Source of the DNA: Pycnococcus provasolii
Taxonomy: Eukaryota; Chlorophyta; Pseudoscourfieldiophyceae; Pseudoscourfieldiales; Pycnococcaceae
Assembly (NCBI GenBank): GCA_938743325.2
Contig: OW568871.1
Span: forward strand, 558,001-622,000
Direction of reading: 5' to 3'
Length of the DNA: 64,000 nt
In this document: positions 26,371 through 36,177 of the stretch, in pieces
Layout: every line of letters begins with the position of its first letter
How positions within the stretch are numbered: the stretch's first letter is position 1
Notes under the pieces: generated by a model
What the model was told of the DNA's origin: nothing
Database searches by the model: none
Seen by the model: only the letters and a program-made list of their open reading frames with translations
Program-made: the position numbers and the translations under genes

Positions 26371-29300
26371 ATGGAGCTCGGCATCGCCGCGTTGCCTGAG
26401 TCCCAAGTGTCCCTCGACAGATTCATCAACCAAGTCGAAGGATCCAGTGGTGGTGGTGGTGGTGGTGCTTTCAACAATAATGTCGGGGGGGACGCTTTTA
26501 TCACGCACGGCTTACGTGACTCCACCCCATCCCATGGAGTCGCTCGAGGTGGTGCTGCTGGTCTTTTAAAGGGGTCATCTGCCAAGACCATCGAAGCGGA
26601 AGAAACGTCACTCATACAAAAGTACTCAGCTGCTTTGAACCTGGGTAACACAGACGCCGCCGCCGCGGCGCGCGTGCTCACGGAAATACTCGAACACCCG
26701 CTCATGACAAACTCACCCTCGCCGGCGTCACCGACGCTCGTCAGGCTGGGATTCCTCGCGTGGAAGAACAGAGGCATGTTCGAGGAGGCGGCGGGAGACC
26801 TGCGCGGCGCGGCACGCGCATACGCCAAGGCGGTGATGCGCGACGCTACAGACGTCGGGCTGTGGGTGCGTCTCGGGAGGTGTGCGGCGGCGCCCGCGAG
26901 CACACCCCCGAGACTCGACATTGCCAAGTACGCGCTCGAGCGGGCGCTGCGTGCAAGCCCGGAGAACACGCTCGCATGGCGGACGCTTGGCGCCGTCGCG
27001 CGGCGCATCGGCGACGTCGCGTGCGCTGAGAAATGCACGAAGGCGCTCGCAAAGGCAAGGAGCCTCGACTTGGAGACGTGCGAGAAGCTCATTGGCACAA
27101 CGTACGAAACTGCCACGGCTGGGGCGGGGAAGGAGGTGGTAGCTGCAGCAGATGCGCTGAGAAACTCCTACCAAGCTGCACCGGCAGCTCTGTCTCTCGA
27201 GACGACGACGTGGGCCGCCGTAGTCTCAGCGTTGGGTGAGTTCCTAGCAGGCGACGGCTCGCTTGCGCCTTGCGCAAAGCTCGAGGTGAAGCAACAGCAG
27301 CCACCCTCTCCGCCGCCGCAGCAGCAGCAGTGCGCACCAATGGATCCAGAACCAACGCCGCCGTCAGAGAAGCCACCCTCTCCGTCTCCAAAACCACCTC
27401 CTTCACCGCCGATTCTAGGATCGCAGCACGCGCCCATTGATCTCGAGCAAGAGCAGCAGCCACCACAATCACAGCCACCACCACAATCAACAACAAATCA
27501 GGGTGGTGATGAACAGCAACAACAACAGCCGAAGACGTCGCGTTCAGGCCGGACGCTGCGATCGCGTGTGCCTGAAGCAATAACAACTTCTCAGGCGGCG
27601 GCTAGCAATTCCCAAGCCGCCCCCCGAAACAAAAAGACGGTGATTACGCGTGATGCCCACAGCGAGCTCATGCCATTGCTGGAGCGCCAAGCTCGCTCGC
27701 TCGTGGCGTCTGCCTCTCATCGCGACTCTGATGGAATTTCGCAGCAGCAACCTCAATCGACGGCCTCGCAGGAAGAACAGGCGAATGCTGTGCGTGCATT
27801 TGTGAAGAGCTGCGCTTGGCCTTCCCCAACAATCGATATGGCACGCAAGGCTATCATCAGTGCCTCCGCGGCGGTGGAAGCTGCCATGGACGGCGAGGGA
27901 ACCGCCCCCGTCGCCGCAGCAATCCTGCGCCTCGACGAGGCTATCGTGCGTCGCGGCGTCTGCGTGAATTTGCCGTCGTCGACGCGAGTCCTCCTGGCGG
28001 AGCTTTGGCTCGACCGAGCGCTCGACGAATGGAGGCAGGAGGCCAACGATTCAGCGAAGCACGCGGCTCAGAAATGTGAGCAGCACCTAAGTCTGGCGAC
28101 GGCGGAGCAGAACATGGTCACAGATGAGAACACCACGACTTCGAGCCCTGTCGCATCACTCGCGTTGAGACGGTCGTGGCTCCGTGCCACGCTCTGCGCA
28201 CATCGTGCCGCCTCGGCACTCGCGGCGGCAGTGCGGCGGATACAAGCTTCTGGAAACAGCACCGGTACGCCTAAGAGAAGGCGACTCGCCGTGGAAAAAA
28301 AGAATGACGGCTCGCCTGTGCCAACCGAGATTGAAAGGAGCCGACTCGAGCATGCTTGTGACGATGCCTTCGAAGCTCTCGTGAAGGGAGCACCGGGCAC
28401 AGCACTGTATGCGCGTCACCGACGGCACGACAGCGAGATTAGCAGTTCGGCGGCGAGAAACCTCGTTCGTAGCCTGCGCATTGGCAACGCCGCAAGTGCC
28501 GCGAGCGGCATTCTACTCCCCGCTGGCTCCCACGGAGAGGCTAAGAGCATGCTCCTGCACTCTCTCTTCGACCTTCCCAGCGCCATCCAGGAAATGCCCG
28601 AGGACGTGACGACCTCGCCCGCGCGATCATCCGAGCTTGACGTGCTTTCAATGCTGCGCAAGGCTTGCCGCAAGGGCACACCGCGCGACATCAATTGCGA
28701 GCTCACCGCGGCACTGCGCATGCTCCACGTTTCCACGGCGTCGTCCATGACTTCGTCTTCAACTAAGGCACCGTCGCGTCAGGCGGTCGAAATGCGACAC
28801 GCCGTCGACGCGTTCATTAGCCTCGCAGAGGCTGCACGCAAATTTTGGATGGCTCGCCTGCAGGTATCGAGCGATGCGGTGGTAACCGCGGCTCAGCCAT
28901 CCTTCTGTCGCGACGCGGGTCGTCGCGCAGCAGTATCGCGTGACGCCAAGCGGCTTTTACCAAGAGCCACCAATCTCTTTGGGCGCATATACTCCAACCC
29001 GGAGTCGGTCAACGGGCGGCCAGGTGGCATCGTGGTCGCCGCATGCGGGCTGATGGCCCTTCATGACATGTGCTTTTGGGCGGAAGAAGATGGCGGCGTC
29101 GACGATCGCGATGCCGCACTTGCGCGTGGGATCGAGGCGAGCCGTGTTGTCGACAAGTTGTGCTCGCTGCTGCGAAGCCGCGGGGAGCTTTTCGGCTTCA
29201 GATCGCGCTTCGTGCTCGACGTCCTCCTGCGATCACGCTCCGCAGCTTGGGAGCCCTGGCAATGGAGCTGGGGTGCAGCTGCAGAGGTGCCAGCGTACGT

Positions 29301-32300
29301 CGCGACGAATGCCAACGGCACGGGCGTGCGCATGATTCTGCCTTCGCACGGGGTGCCAAGCTGGCTTCCGATGTATATGAGTGCACGGAGATGCGCCATG
29401 TGGCTAGCGGGCTTAGGTCAGGTTGGTGATGAAAACGACGGCGACTTTGGCGATGAACCGCACATCTTCTCCGCGACCGACGAAGATCTCCGCGAGATTG
29501 CTCCGAGCTCGATGAACGAAGCTGCTGATGTTTGGTTTCATGTGCACCTTGACGTGCTGCGCCTCCTCGATCCTGAAGGGTCGTCGGCTTCCAACAAAAA
29601 AGCAAAGGAAAAGATGCACGCTGGAGGTGGCCCAATGGCTGAGGATGAGTTGGAGGCGGCGTTGGCGGCGTGGCCCTGCAATTCCACATGGCCGCTATCT
29701 GAGAGCGCAGGAAAGGCTCTTGCGCTGGCCTCTGTTCCTAGTATCCCAGGACGTCTCAGCATCGCGCCGTGGACCGTGCCAGGTAGAGGCGTATCGCTAC
29801 CTGCTAAGAAGAAGGCTGCCGCAGTGCTCGCGCGCAAGATTTCGAAATTCTATCCAAGTATGCTGGAATCTCAAGGAAACGGCGGTGCGTCGTACACACC
29901 GCTAGCGTGCCTGTTTGGCACCATGGGCGATCACTTCGAGGCGGCACTCGAGGAGTCATTGCAGAACTCGACGAATTCAATGCTCCGCGGCGAAAAGCCG
30001 GTTCACAATATGGCGGAGCTTTTTCGCAATTTCCTACCCCGCGCATTTACTCCCACGGATGCGGTGAGCAGCGCGTTCGATTTCGTTCACGCCTCGCTGC
30101 CACTTTGCTGCGTGAACTTGGAAATCGGGTCGCGCTGGCACCCTGGCGAGAAGCAGGTCGAGGGCGAGTATCTCAAGGTGCTAGAAGATAGCGCTGGCGA
30201 GGATTTGTTGCCTCCGGATTCGAGCCTGCTTGCTCCACCTGGTCCGGACCTGCTGCATTTCTCCTCGTGCTTTTCCGACGACGAAGACGACGAAGGCGGC
30301 CGTGGTGGCACGCCGAAAAAGTTGGGAAAGCGTGCGGCAATAGCGATCGACGATGGCGGGGAAGAAGCGAGTGCGTCGAGACGAGCAGCCTCCCCACTCG
30401 CGCGTGCCACGGGCTTGCTCACATTCTACCGCCACATTCGATATCAAGTGATTGACGTTGTGCACAACCCGTTCCGCGTGAGCACATGGCACGTGTTGGG
30501 CAGTTCATTTGAGAGCGCATTCGACGCGCTTGCGAACGACGCTTCTATGCTTCTCTCTCCGGACACTGCGGGTGAGGCGCTCACCTCAGACGCTGCCATG
30601 AATGGCGCAGAGGATGCTCCCCTGCTCAATCTAGAGCACGCCGCGGAGGGTGCTCCACCCTACTTCTCGCTCGCCATGGTGGGGCCGTTCGCGCGCAGGC
30701 TTGCGCCTCGCGAAGCGGCACGCTTGTTACGGAATCAGGCGCGAATTTGGTGTGACGCGGCACGTCGATGCTTCCTCATTGCACGTTACGTCGCAGGGCA
30801 ACGCATCGATCAGGCAACAACAGGCGCAGAGATCGTCCTAAGTGGCGACAAGAAGCTGGGCGAGGATATGGTTGATTTGGCTTACGACATTGATCTAGAT
30901 CTCTGCGAGCTATGTCTGGATACATGCACGCATGCACCGCCTTTCTATGTGCCACGCCTGCAGTGGTGGCTCGAGTCACGAGTTCCAGCAAATGCGATCG
31001 CACCGCCAGCATCACCACCGCGTACTAAGCCGGGAGATGGCTTGGATCGTCCGACAAGGCACGCTCTCGCCGCGGCTGTTGCGGAACTTGTGCCACGCTT
31101 TCATATTCCCATCCCATATGCCACCACATCGGCGGCGGGCGTGGGCGCCGCCGCCTCGCACGATGATTTTCACCGCACAAAACTCTACCTAGACTCAGCG
31201 GATGCCGTCGCGAAGTACTCGGCGTCGAAAGCCAGCACTGCTGAGGAAGCTTTAGACGCGCTGGAGGCGGACTGGCGCCGTGCACTGTTTAGGGGGCGCC
31301 GACTTGCTAAGCTTTCGAACGTCCAGGCTGCGTGTGGAGCAATGCAAAGCTATGCCATCTCCAGCAAGCGTGGCGAGTGCGACTTCGGTTCCTTCGAGCC
31401 ACACTTTCGCCTTCAGGCGATGCGAATCAAAGTACTACTTCGCTTCTGCCACACAAGCTACATCGTCGCTTCGCCCGATTTTAAGAGGGCGGATCTTGTT
31501 AGCTTGTGGCGATCGTGCGTTCTCGAAGATGTGGAGGCGAAAGGCTTAGACCTTGAGCAGCTGAAAAATGCCGCGATCGCAGCGAGCACAGAGCACGCGT
31601 GCCGAATCCAGCCTGCGATATCTTCTTCGGGCAACGTCACGAGACATGGAGCTGCCATTGCACTTGTTGACGCGCGACGGGCTCTGTTGGATATTGTCGA
31701 GCGATTTCCTCAATACTACAAGGCTCGACGCTGGTTGGCGCGCGCGACTGTTGCGACGTACGTGCTTCGTGAATTAGATCGGCGCGACGAAAACGGCCCT
31801 GAGATGGCGAATGCTGGAGGTACTAGTACAACTGAAGTGGACGCCGAATGGGCCGATACGAATGTGTGGTCCCAGCTCGGTGTGCCGGCAACTCGAAGCG
31901 ACGCGCTTGTGGTGGCGAGATCGTACGTCGGCTTTTGCTTTGGAGAAGGAGCGACGGCGGGCGCGGATCGCTTAAAAATCGACATTAAGGAGATTCCGGG
32001 AAATGGCTGGAAGGCGAAAACGGTTGCCACTGCCACGACTGCAGCAGCTACGCTCGTCCCATCTGAGGTGGGTGTGGTGAGTGACGAAGACATGCAGCAA
32101 CCGGCTCAAGCGCATGCGCTTGCCAGCGCGTCGCCATCCGAAGTGCCTTCCGGAGCGGTTGCTCTAGAAGGCGCGAAAGACAAGCCATTCTTCGACACGA
32201 GTCAAATCAAGCGACCGGGCGTAGAAGATCAAAGCACGCGCAAGTTTGTCATGCATCTGCGAAACCTCGCACATCTGTACACGAATCTGCTCGACGCTCA

Positions 32301-33828
32301 GGGCGACGCCAAAACTCTCACTCAGCTTTACGAGCTGCTGACGACAGATAAGCAATGGAAAAAATCCTGTGCGGACATCGCTGCCATGATCTGCGCCTTG
32401 ATTGTGCGTCGCGCTGGGGAGTTGATAAGAGCCAGAAACAATGGGATGGATGTCTCGTCATCTGCGCCCGATCAAACTACCCTGGGCGTAGCGCGCGCGG
32501 CTCACCGCATGTACGTGACGTTGGCTCCTGCATGCGTGTTGCAAGAAAGCACGGTTGACGTCCCCGCGGAGGAACATGCCGTCGGTGGTGACTGGCGCGA
32601 CGACGCTGCGCGTGCTAGAATTGCCGCGGGTGCTGCGGCAGCTGCCAGCCTGCCCGAGGATCGCAAGCTTCTCGCAGTGGGCCTTCGCCACGTTGGCAAC
32701 GACGAGCATGAGAAGGAGTCGGGCGTGCAGCTGCGACTTCCAGGCAACCTACAAAGCCTACGTGAGCACCGCGTGCTTGTGGCGCACGCGCTCTGCCTGC
32801 AGGATGACGCGAGCTTGATCAACGAGTTGGAATCGGCATCTCAGCTTCACTACGTGTGGCTTACCGCCGAGCTGCGATCGAGCCTTCCGCTTGACCAAAA
32901 AACTGCGGAGGATGAACCCTGGCGACGTGCGATTGAGCTCCTCGTCGAGGCTTGCGAGATTTGCACGTCGCTGAAAAAGGTGAGTGCCGCATTTTCGCGA
33001 TTACCAGCAGCCACGGCTGCGGAAAAGCACGCGACGCATGCTCGATGTGCGACGGAATCTCTGCTGGGGATTGTGAGTTGGTTGCTGGACTCTGGACGTG
33101 CGATTTCACATGTCGCGAGCACCGAAATTTTACACCTTGCATTCCTTTGCCACGAGGGAACAGTCGAGCCATGGAGCGAGCTGATCATGGAACGGGCGAA
33201 ACCTCTCGTGGTGAGGGCGTACCATGCCGTAATATGCACGCCAATGGCACCCAGCTCGACGAATGCGGACGAAGCGCTTGGCTTTTGTCGCCGTTCTCCA
33301 CCGTGGGTTCCCCTCGTCGCGAAAAAGGTGGAAAAGGTGGACAAGAGCCAAGGGCGTGGGCGTGGAAAGCCTCAACGTGGGGGTGGTGCCAGCGCCGCGG
33401 CGCCAGCGCTGGCGCCATCCCGTCCCCAAATTCACCATCCTATCAAGTCTCGGCGCCTCCTCGAGAAGGAGGAAAAGGAAAGGGAGGCGGAGGAGGCGCG
33501 CATTCGCGCTGAGAAGGAGGCTGCAAGGCTCGCAGAGGAGGAGGAAGAAAAGAGACGTGCAGCGGAGGCGGTGGCGGCGGCGGCAGCGGAGGCTGTGGCG
33601 GCGTTGGAAGCGGCGGAGGCGGCGGCGGCGGAGGCGGCAGAGGCGGCAGAGGTGGAGGGAGCAACTGCCGCAGCAGCAGCAGTAGCGACTGCGATGGATG
33701 AGGAGGAGGATGAGGAAGAGGCGGAGCTGCGGAGGATCGAGGAGGCTGCTGCTGCTGCTGAAGCGGCCGCGGCAGCTGCGGCGTTAGAAACGGCAGAAAT
33801 GGAGGTGGACGTAGTGATCTTAGATTGA
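26371..33828 (+). CDS. CABIN1/Hir3-like subunit of the HIR histone chaperone complex
   Basis: 2485 residues in one uninterrupted frame from the ATG at 26371. Tetratricopeptide repeats lie near the N terminus (about residues 65-230). The segment DATDVGLWVRLGRCA, then AKYALERALRASPENTLAW and CAEKCTKALAKA, follows the order of the corresponding CABIN1/Hir3 TPRs (LW..iG, A..AfEegL...P.hw.c, C...i.kAl). A Pro/Gln/Ser-rich disordered insert occurs at about residues 305-420, then a very long helical region, and a C-terminal Lys/Glu/Ala coiled coil with Ala-rich runs. HIR subunits deposit histone H3.3-H4 independently of replication. Size and TPR placement fit (CABIN1 is ~2200 residues). The match outside the TPR region is weak by eye. 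Confidence 0.7.
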   Translation: MELGIAALPESQVSLDRFINQVEGSSGGGGGGAFNNNVGGDAFITHGLRDSTPSHGVARGGAAGLLKGSSAKTIEAEETSLIQKYSAALNLGNTDAAAAARVLTEILEHPLMTNSPSPASPTLVRLGFLAWKNRGMFEEAAGDLRGAARAYAKAVMRDATDVGLWVRLGRCAAAPASTPPRLDIAKYALERALRASPENTLAWRTLGAVARRIGDVACAEKCTKALAKARSLDLETCEKLIGTTYETATAGAGKEVVAAADALRNSYQAAPAALSLETTTWAAVVSALGEFLAGDGSLAPCAKLEVKQQQPPSPPPQQQQCAPMDPEPTPPSEKPPSPSPKPPPSPPILGSQHAPIDLEQEQQPPQSQPPPQSTTNQGGDEQQQQQPKTSRSGRTLRSRVPEAITTSQAAASNSQAAPRNKKTVITRDAHSELMPLLERQARSLVASASHRDSDGISQQQPQSTASQEEQANAVRAFVKSCAWPSPTIDMARKAIISASAAVEAAMDGEGTAPVAAAILRLDEAIVRRGVCVNLPSSTRVLLAELWLDRALDEWRQEANDSAKHAAQKCEQHLSLATAEQNMVTDENTTTSSPVASLALRRSWLRATLCAHRAASALAAAVRRIQASGNSTGTPKRRRLAVEKKNDGSPVPTEIERSRLEHACDDAFEALVKGAPGTALYARHRRHDSEISSSAARNLVRSLRIGNAASAASGILLPAGSHGEAKSMLLHSLFDLPSAIQEMPEDVTTSPARSSELDVLSMLRKACRKGTPRDINCELTAALRMLHVSTASSMTSSSTKAPSRQAVEMRHAVDAFISLAEAARKFWMARLQVSSDAVVTAAQPSFCRDAGRRAAVSRDAKRLLPRATNLFGRIYSNPESVNGRPGGIVVAACGLMALHDMCFWAEEDGGVDDRDAALARGIEASRVVDKLCSLLRSRGELFGFRSRFVLDVLLRSRSAAWEPWQWSWGAAAEVPAYVATNANGTGVRMILPSHGVPSWLPMYMSARRCAMWLAGLGQVGDENDGDFGDEPHIFSATDEDLREIAPSSMNEAADVWFHVHLDVLRLLDPEGSSASNKKAKEKMHAGGGPMAEDELEAALAAWPCNSTWPLSESAGKALALASVPSIPGRLSIAPWTVPGRGVSLPAKKKAAAVLARKISKFYPSMLESQGNGGASYTPLACLFGTMGDHFEAALEESLQNSTNSMLRGEKPVHNMAELFRNFLPRAFTPTDAVSSAFDFVHASLPLCCVNLEIGSRWHPGEKQVEGEYLKVLEDSAGEDLLPPDSSLLAPPGPDLLHFSSCFSDDEDDEGGRGGTPKKLGKRAAIAIDDGGEEASASRRAASPLARATGLLTFYRHIRYQVIDVVHNPFRVSTWHVLGSSFESAFDALANDASMLLSPDTAGEALTSDAAMNGAEDAPLLNLEHAAEGAPPYFSLAMVGPFARRLAPREAARLLRNQARIWCDAARRCFLIARYVAGQRIDQATTGAEIVLSGDKKLGEDMVDLAYDIDLDLCELCLDTCTHAPPFYVPRLQWWLESRVPANAIAPPASPPRTKPGDGLDRPTRHALAAAVAELVPRFHIPIPYATTSAAGVGAAASHDDFHRTKLYLDSADAVAKYSASKASTAEEALDALEADWRRALFRGRRLAKLSNVQAACGAMQSYAISSKRGECDFGSFEPHFRLQAMRIKVLLRFCHTSYIVASPDFKRADLVSLWRSCVLEDVEAKGLDLEQLKNAAIAASTEHACRIQPAISSSGNVTRHGAAIALVDARRALLDIVERFPQYYKARRWLARATVATYVLRELDRRDENGPEMANAGGTSTTEVDAEWADTNVWSQLGVPATRSDALVVARSYVGFCFGEGATAGADRLKIDIKEIPGNGWKAKTVATATTAAATLVPSEVGVVSDEDMQQPAQAHALASASPSEVPSGAVALEGAKDKPFFDTSQIKRPGVEDQSTRKFVMHLRNLAHLYTNLLDAQGDAKTLTQLYELLTTDKQWKKSCADIAAMICALIVRRAGELIRARNNGMDVSSSAPDQTTLGVARAAHRMYVTLAPACVLQESTVDVPAEEHAVGGDWRDDAARARIAAGAAAAASLPEDRKLLAVGLRHVGNDEHEKESGVQLRLPGNLQSLREHRVLVAHALCLQDDASLINELESASQLHYVWLTAELRSSLPLDQKTAEDEPWRRAIELLVEACEICTSLKKVSAAFSRLPAATAAEKHATHARCATESLLGIVSWLLDSGRAISHVASTEILHLAFLCHEGTVEPWSELIMERAKPLVVRAYHAVICTPMAPSSTNADEALGFCRRSPPWVPLVAKKVEKVDKSQGRGRGKPQRGGGASAAAPALAPSRPQIHHPIKSRRLLEKEEKEREAEEARIRAEKEAARLAEEEEEKRRAAEAVAAAAAEAVAALEAAEAAAAEAAEAAEVEGATAAAAAVATAMDEEEDEEEAELRRIEEAAAAAEAAAAAAALETAEMEVDVVILD

Positions 33829-33930
33829 TGGATTCGTTGCGTTGTGAAACACTTGTAGAGTAATGATTGATAATTTGACGTAACCTTAGTAAATCAACGT
33901 TGTTCCAATTACTGAATGAGCAATCTTAGG

Positions 33931-34872
33931 TTAGAAGAGCGCCGCCTCGACGTCAGACGCGCGCGGCGTTGCCACGGTGGAGCTGACGTCTGCATAGTAC
34001 GCCGACACCTTCTCGAGCGCATCGACGAGCTGGTCCGCTGGCTTGGTTGCTTTCTCCGCCACGACTTCCACCTGGTCCTCCGACACGCGCAGGGCTGCGA
34101 GAAGTGCGCCGTCGAGTGAGTCGAAAGCCTTCACGGCGTTCCCTTGCAGGTCATCGGGCAGTCCCGCGCCGTCTTTCAGCTCTCTGAGCGCCGGCCTGAG
34201 CTGCGCGAGCGCGCTAGGTGCCGCCGCTTCCTTATCTCGAAAGCTGAGTCGTATGGCGTCGATCACTCCTCGCGAGGTTGCGGTTTTGTTTCCAAGACCG
34301 GTGGCGATTTCGCGCGCTTCGTCGAGCGCCTTTCTGACGAGCGGCACGTATACCGCCGCGGCGTTCGCGGACTCTTTCTTTTTGATGTACCGTCCCATTC
34401 CCCGTCTGCTCTTACTCTCTTCGGCGGCGTACGCTGGTTGCGCTGACCACCACGTTGACGACGATGATGCCGCCAGGAGCATCGTGGCGACGGCACCCGC
34501 CCTGAATGAGGCTGAGATGGCGTCAAGGATGGCAGAACGCCGAGAAGTCACCACTGAGGTCACCACCCCCCCACCAGGTGATGATGAAACTGAAACGAGA
34601 GGAGGAGCCGGTGATGGCGAAGAAGACGATGGCGAAGAAGACGAGTGACAAGTGAAAAGAGCTGAGGACTGGCGGCACTGACCAGAACTTCCAATCGTCG
34701 TCGACGGAATCGTCAACGGAAACGAACCACGACGACGAAACGAACCACGACGACGAATTGAACCAGAACACGTCCCTAACCCACCACAGGCAAGAACGCC
34801 TGAGCCTGACCGAGACGAAGCCTGACCCTTGGCAAACACATTTCCGCCAAGGCAGCCACGGTGAGCTGACAT
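33931..34872 (-). CDS. Thylakoid-lumen protein precursor with twin-arginine signal
   Basis: 313 residues from the ATG at 34872. A bipartite plastid presequence is visible: a Ser/Arg-rich transit region (residues 1-105), then SRRSAILDAI (twin Arg 111-112), a hydrophobic core (AGAVATMLLAA), and an AYA cleavage motif near residue 149. This is the standard layout for Tat-dependent import into the thylakoid lumen. The mature part (about 163 residues) is helical and begins with a basic GMGRYIKKK motif. It is comparable to small lumenal PsbQ-like or PSII-maintenance proteins, but I cannot name the family. It is convergent with the CABIN1-like gene, 102 bp apart. Confidence 0.8.
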   Translation of the reverse strand: MSAHRGCLGGNVFAKGQASSRSGSGVLACGGLGTCSGSIRRRGSFRRRGSFPLTIPSTTIGSSGQCRQSSALFTCHSSSSPSSSSPSPAPPLVSVSSSPGGGVVTSVVTSRRSAILDAISASFRAGAVATMLLAASSSSTWWSAQPAYAAEESKSRRGMGRYIKKKESANAAAVYVPLVRKALDEAREIATGLGNKTATSRGVIDAIRLSFRDKEAAAPSALAQLRPALRELKDGAGLPDDLQGNAVKAFDSLDGALLAALRVSEDQVEVVAEKATKPADQLVDALEKVSAYYADVSSTVATPRASDVEAALF

Positions 34873-35000
34873 ACTTACTGCACTGCTGCGAGGGAGTTGC
34901 GATTGCGATCAGGAGGATGGATCAGTGTTTGTGGCTCTTATTAGGGGGATCTCACGGATATGGGGAGAGATTTTTCCGTGGTGGCGATTGGGGGTTAGCG

Positions 35001-35028
35001 CCCGCCCCCGGGGCCGGGCCCGGGCGGG
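35001..35028. other. GC-only hairpin or G-rich structure
   Basis: CCCGCCC and GGGCGGG arms (35001-35007 and 35022-35028) enclose a G/C-only loop. It lies 52 bp beyond the restored-frame stop of the flanking minus-strand gene, so it would be in its 3' region. Confidence 0.6.
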
Positions 35029-35079
35029 GGTGGGAAATAACTGAAGAGTACACCGCGCGCATCTGTTCATCTCTCACTA

Positions 35080-36028
35080 TTATTCCATGTAGGTACGAAA
35101 TTCGAAACGCTGACTGCCTCCGTCGAATACTATGAGGTAGCTGCCAAGCTTTCCATTGATGTCCGTGTGAACGAGCGCGCCGCCGACGCGATCTGTTCGT
35201 TCGGGCTGGCGATCGAACGTGAATTAATTCGCTGAATCGTGCATCAGCAAGCTTCGCCTCGAAGACCGCTTCCATGCCGGACGCGAAGGGCACGTGGCCA
35301 AAGCAGGTGTCCTGCCAGCCACCGAACCTTAGCACCTTGTCCTCTTGGTTCGCTGTCGTGATCCGCCAGTAGCTGTGCTTGCCTGCGGCGACGACGTGGT
35401 GCAAGCGCGCTGGCGCAATGTGCACGCCGAGCTCGTGCACGAGCGAGCGCGTCTTCTGTTTTTTGCTCTCCAGTGCAACTTGCTTCCGGATGCCATCGTA
35501 AGCTGACGAGTCCTTCATGAACGGTGGTGACGGAGCTTGCGCGGCAGCTATCACTTGCAAGTCGGGCCTGCGGAAGTTCTTCTGTGGGCGCATGTTCCTC
35601 GTAGGAACATGACGCTTGCGGGCAGCAGCTTCCGCCGCAGCGTCCGCCTCGTCCTGCGCGGCGAGCTTCGCCGCGTACTTCGCGTCTTCCTCGACCTGCT
35701 TCGCTGTTTCAGCGGCCTCCTTAGCATCTTGCACCTCCTGAAGCTGCTTGAGCTCTTCATACAACGACAACTCCCCCGTGCAAAAGTATGACGTTCGGCG
35801 GGCTAGGCCCACCAACGCGGCGGGAATTCGCCGCGGGCCGATGTCCGCCCGGGCGCCGGTGGCACCACCGGCCCCCGGTGGCGGCGCGCGCTCGCGTGCG
35901 CGCGCCTCCCGCATCCACGCCGCTTTCGCGGCACGACGACGTGCGTCGTCGTTGTTGCCCACCATGAAATGGCCACACCTGACGCCACCAAAGAAGGGGG
36001 GTCCGGAAACGCCGGGCCCACCACTCAT
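35080..36028 (-). CDS. Unrecognised protein, disrupted by a one-base frameshift near its C terminus
   Basis: From the ATG at 36028 (alternative 35965) the frame runs through an Arg/Ala-rich N terminus and a coiled coil (residues ~92-140, QEVQDAKEAAETAKQVEED). A globular part follows (SYWRITTANQEDKVLRFGGW, then EAVFEAKLADARFSEL). At 35221-35230 (palindrome GAATTAATTC) the sensible reading changes frame. The original frame continues as Arg-rich sequence to 34952. The adjacent frame instead gives TFDRQPERTDRVGGALVHTD, GKLGSYLIVFDGG and FEFRTYME, with a TAA at 35080-35082. I therefore place the end at 35080 with a one-base shift. It could be a sequencing error, a recent mutation or a recoding site. 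The protein family is not recognised. Confidence 0.6.
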
Positions 36029-36177
36029 AAATCAAAGCCAACCAGGGATCCCCATTTCAACGGGACCCGGGGGGCCCCAGACAGAGGCCCGGAGTCCGGG
36101 GCATGTTTATCGGTCAAAGACAGGTGTCAAAGACCCCTTGACTGAGGTTGTTGACTGGCCCCCATCCTGCCATTCCA
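36029..36177. promoter_or_regulatory. Compact bidirectional promoter
   Basis: 149 bp separate two divergent start codons. It contains a G/C-rich dyad (GACCCGGGGGGCCCC near 36063) and no clear TATA box. Confidence 0.5.

Noticed and set aside
35001-35028. A bacterial-type intrinsic terminator
   Set aside because: The sequence is eukaryotic and no U-tract follows the hairpin; called only as a structural element.
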